Below are positions 1-64,000 of a stretch of DNA of 64,000 nt, one piece after another. The notes under the pieces are model-generated. The model was not told the origin of the DNA, made no database searches, and was given only the letters and a program-made list of their open reading frames with translations. The stretch's first letter is position 1, and each line of letters starts with the position of its first letter. The stretch covers positions 5,671,001-5,735,000 of the forward strand of contig WPIO01000014.1 in the NCBI GenBank assembly GCA_009760855.2. Direction: 5' to 3'. The position numbers and the translations under genes were made by a program. The stretch comes from Cristatella mucedo. Lineage: Eukaryota; Bryozoa; Phylactolaemata; Cristatellidae.

Positions 1-37634
<37,634 letters not shown>

Positions 37635-38553
37635 GCAACACTGCAGACCCTTTTAAGCATAGTGTATTTCCGAGCAGCGCCGCATAATTAAGCGGGATAG
37701 CGGTCGTCTGCACTGCAACCGCGAAAAGCCTTACAGCTAGCTACACAAGGACCACTGACAATCGTCGAAAGCGAGGCGTGACGATACACGCTTTCATAGG
37801 TCGGGCACGGCCAGCTAATGGACAGTTCTCGTCAGAGAGAAGAGTCACTGAGAAGATTCGCATCGACTGCAGAGATGCGTGGGACGCACGCGTAGCGCTG
37901 CCCATGCCCACGTCAGAATAACGGTCAACATGGTACCCACGCTAGCGTGGACTACGAACAACGTACCGTCCCTGCGGTAGGGTGAATGAGCAGCTGCAGA
38001 GCAACACTGGGGACGAAAGGCTAGACGAACGAACCCAAACGCGGAAGCCGAGATCGGCACTAGGCAGATAACAAGAACGAGAAGAAGCCGGCAACCGTAG
38101 CTGCTATACATCCTCAGGCCAGCCGCTCTCTAAATAGATGCAGCGCACGCATATTCAGCCCAAGCCACATTCTAAGGTGGAACATACGCAGAATAGTACC
38201 CGCGCCACCAAGCCGGCTGAAAAAATACGTACGGCTAATGTAAAGGCTGGCACCCACTGGCTCCTGGCCTAACGTCCCTGACTTTTGTTTTGATCCGCCA
38301 TGACACCATTGGCGCCAAGCCACTAGTTCGTATGCGTATGGGTCCGCAGGCACTAGCGTATCTTAAGGGGTTTTAATTAAGGATTTTAGTCAAAAAGATT
38401 CTTTAGTTTAATTTAGTTTTATTAATTAAAAAGACTTTACATTATTCAGGCTTATAATTTAGCTATTCACTTCCAAGCTGCCGGTACGGGCGCCCTAACC
38501 TTGAGGGACCGGCTGCCTGGGGGCGTGTTCAGTTGGACCTGCCGCTCGCATCG
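37635..38553. promoter_or_regulatory. Candidate bidirectional promoter region
   Basis: CpG-rich DNA, unlike the AT-rich surroundings, lies between the candidate DBF4 first exon and the P4H start codon. An AT-rich patch (38380-38465) sits just upstream of P4H. No TATA box or factor site can be assigned with confidence. Confidence 0.35.
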
Positions 38554-62958
<24,405 letters not shown>

Positions 62959-63231
62959 AGAAGGGAGCTTTCTGTGACCCTGCAGCGGTCGCTGACCGAG
63001 CCGGCATCTGCTTGACTACCTCGCCTACACCGAGTCTACTTGATGAACGAAACTTGTCTTTTTCCAGTTAACCAGTGTAGGCTAGTTGTTGAGCACGTGC
63101 GGAACCTATAGGCTCAGTGATGTATCAATACTTGTTTCATCGCGTGCTGCATTGTTATTTGAGCATTCCGTGGCTGTGTGGCTGCCAGATTACAGGGTTT
63201 AATTAGCTAGCAGAGATCTACAGCGCTGTAA

Positions 63232-63687
63232 GTGATCGTTTTGATGACTGGTCTTTTAGAAAGTCTTGACAGAGAAAGCGCTCCCCTAGAGATTACAAAC
63301 TGGTTTTTATTTAATCGATCTCGCATGCCTGCTTGGTTGAAACTGTTGTTGATACCTCCAGACAAGTCATTCAGTATACGAAATAAACAGCTAAAGTTTA
63401 ATAAGGTTGTTCCAGAAAAAAAGCTGTCAACAATCGTGGGGTTTTTGACTAACGTCCTTTTCGTCGGACATAAATGCCAGTCTTTCACAGATTTTTTCAT
63501 CAAACCGTCCCGGTCAACGCTGGGCATGAAGATCGAGTTGAACGCTCTTAATGTAAACAGAAAAGCGTCATTACACTACGTACGTCATCGCTCGCCAAGA
63601 TTCAGCAGGATTCGATGGAGGCACACGATACGACACTACAGAGCTAGCATTCTGCCAGAGAAACATAGTCGCTGTGAATTGTGCTAG
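63232..63687 (+). other. Unassigned open region
   Basis: Frames of 151 codons (plus) and 106 codons (minus, 63527-63207) overlap here. Neither matches a known family and no splice evidence favours either. Much of it may be P4H 3' UTR or intergenic DNA. Confidence 0.25.
63382..63387 (+). terminator. Possible poly(A) signal of P4H
   Basis: AATAAA about 420 bp after the P4H stop codon. Single-motif evidence only. Confidence 0.25.
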
Positions 63688-63932
63688 CATGAATTACAAA
63701 GTTTGGGTTTGAATAGCAGTGTCAGTAAGCTCAGTTAGAGCTGGGTGGGGTGTGTTCTAGCTCTGAGCAGGTAGCATCTGGGCATTCGCTCAAGGGGCGC
63801 CACTGTATATCTGAACCCGTATCGGATGTGTTTTAAGACCGCTTCGTATTGCCACACTTGTATCGTCAAACGCACAAGAATCGACTTTAGATTTAGCCTA
63901 CTGGACTTTCACTTACCTGTTCCCCAAACAAG

Positions 63933-64000
63933 ATGTCGGAGGTCACAGAAGGAGTCGCTCGCGTATTACCTCTCATTGCCAGCGTGCATGCCTATCAGCA
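63933..64000 (+). CDS. Possible start of a downstream gene, cut by window edge
   Basis: An ATG with A at -3 (aagATGT) opens MSEVTEGVARVLPLIASVHA and stays open to the edge. Too short for family recognition. Confidence 0.3.
   Translation, partial: MSEVTEGVARVLPLIASVHAYQ

Noticed and set aside
37845-38111. Minus-strand 88-codon frame resembling a secreted protein
   Set aside because: Its N-terminus looks like a signal peptide, which does not fit nuclear DBF4. Its best donor is in the wrong phase, and it lies in CpG-rich promoter-like DNA.

Overview
This is a eukaryotic, almost certainly animal, genomic window. Coding sequence is cut into short exons with GT...AG introns, and most of the remaining DNA is retroelement debris and microsatellites. 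I see no operons, prokaryotic signals, CRISPR arrays, rRNA genes or stand-alone tRNA genes. A DBF4-type kinase activator, L2/CR1-like LINEs, tRNA-derived SINEs and Tc1 elements suggest an invertebrate metazoan. I cannot name the species.

Two genes run away from each other. On the minus strand, from about 37.6 kb (or 31.6 kb) down to the left edge, is a DBF4-like regulatory subunit of CDC7 kinase. I reassembled it from 12 exons, plus a weaker candidate first exon, and every junction keeps the reading phase. It carries the DBF4 N region (BRCT-like), motif M and the CCHH motif-C zinc finger, then a long low-complexity tail that leaves the window at base 1. On the plus strand, 38554-62958, is a type II transmembrane prolyl 4-hydroxylase: six exons, 588 codons, with the catalytic H-x-D...H...K residues present. 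Between the two lies a CpG-rich stretch (about 37.5-38.5 kb) that may be a shared promoter. A possible third gene begins at 63933 and runs off the right edge.

Repeats fill the introns. LINE family 1 is L2/CR1-like, has an (ATT)n tail, and occurs as two 2.4-2.5 kb copies (17.4-19.9 kb plus; 49.4-51.8 kb minus) and many truncated ones, some only 60-100 bp long. LINE family 2 is related but has a different 3' end; its best copy is 58.5-60.0 kb. SINE family A (tRNA-derived, about 10 copies) ends in a hairpin tail resembling the end of LINE family 1, which suggests it borrows that LINE's machinery. SINE family B is a second tRNA-derived family. There are two damaged Tc1 elements (5.2-6.0 kb and 15.3-16.3 kb), a near-palindromic 960-bp foldback transposon inserted into a SINE (27891-28850) with partial relatives, and long (AC)n, (GA)n, (AAAT)n and (ATC)n(AGC)n arrays.

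The clearest items for follow-up are the shared LINE/SINE hairpin, the 85-bp tail-only insertion with a perfect 8-bp target duplication, the foldback element, the (CAG)n array just before a P4H splice acceptor, and the unresolved ends of DBF4.
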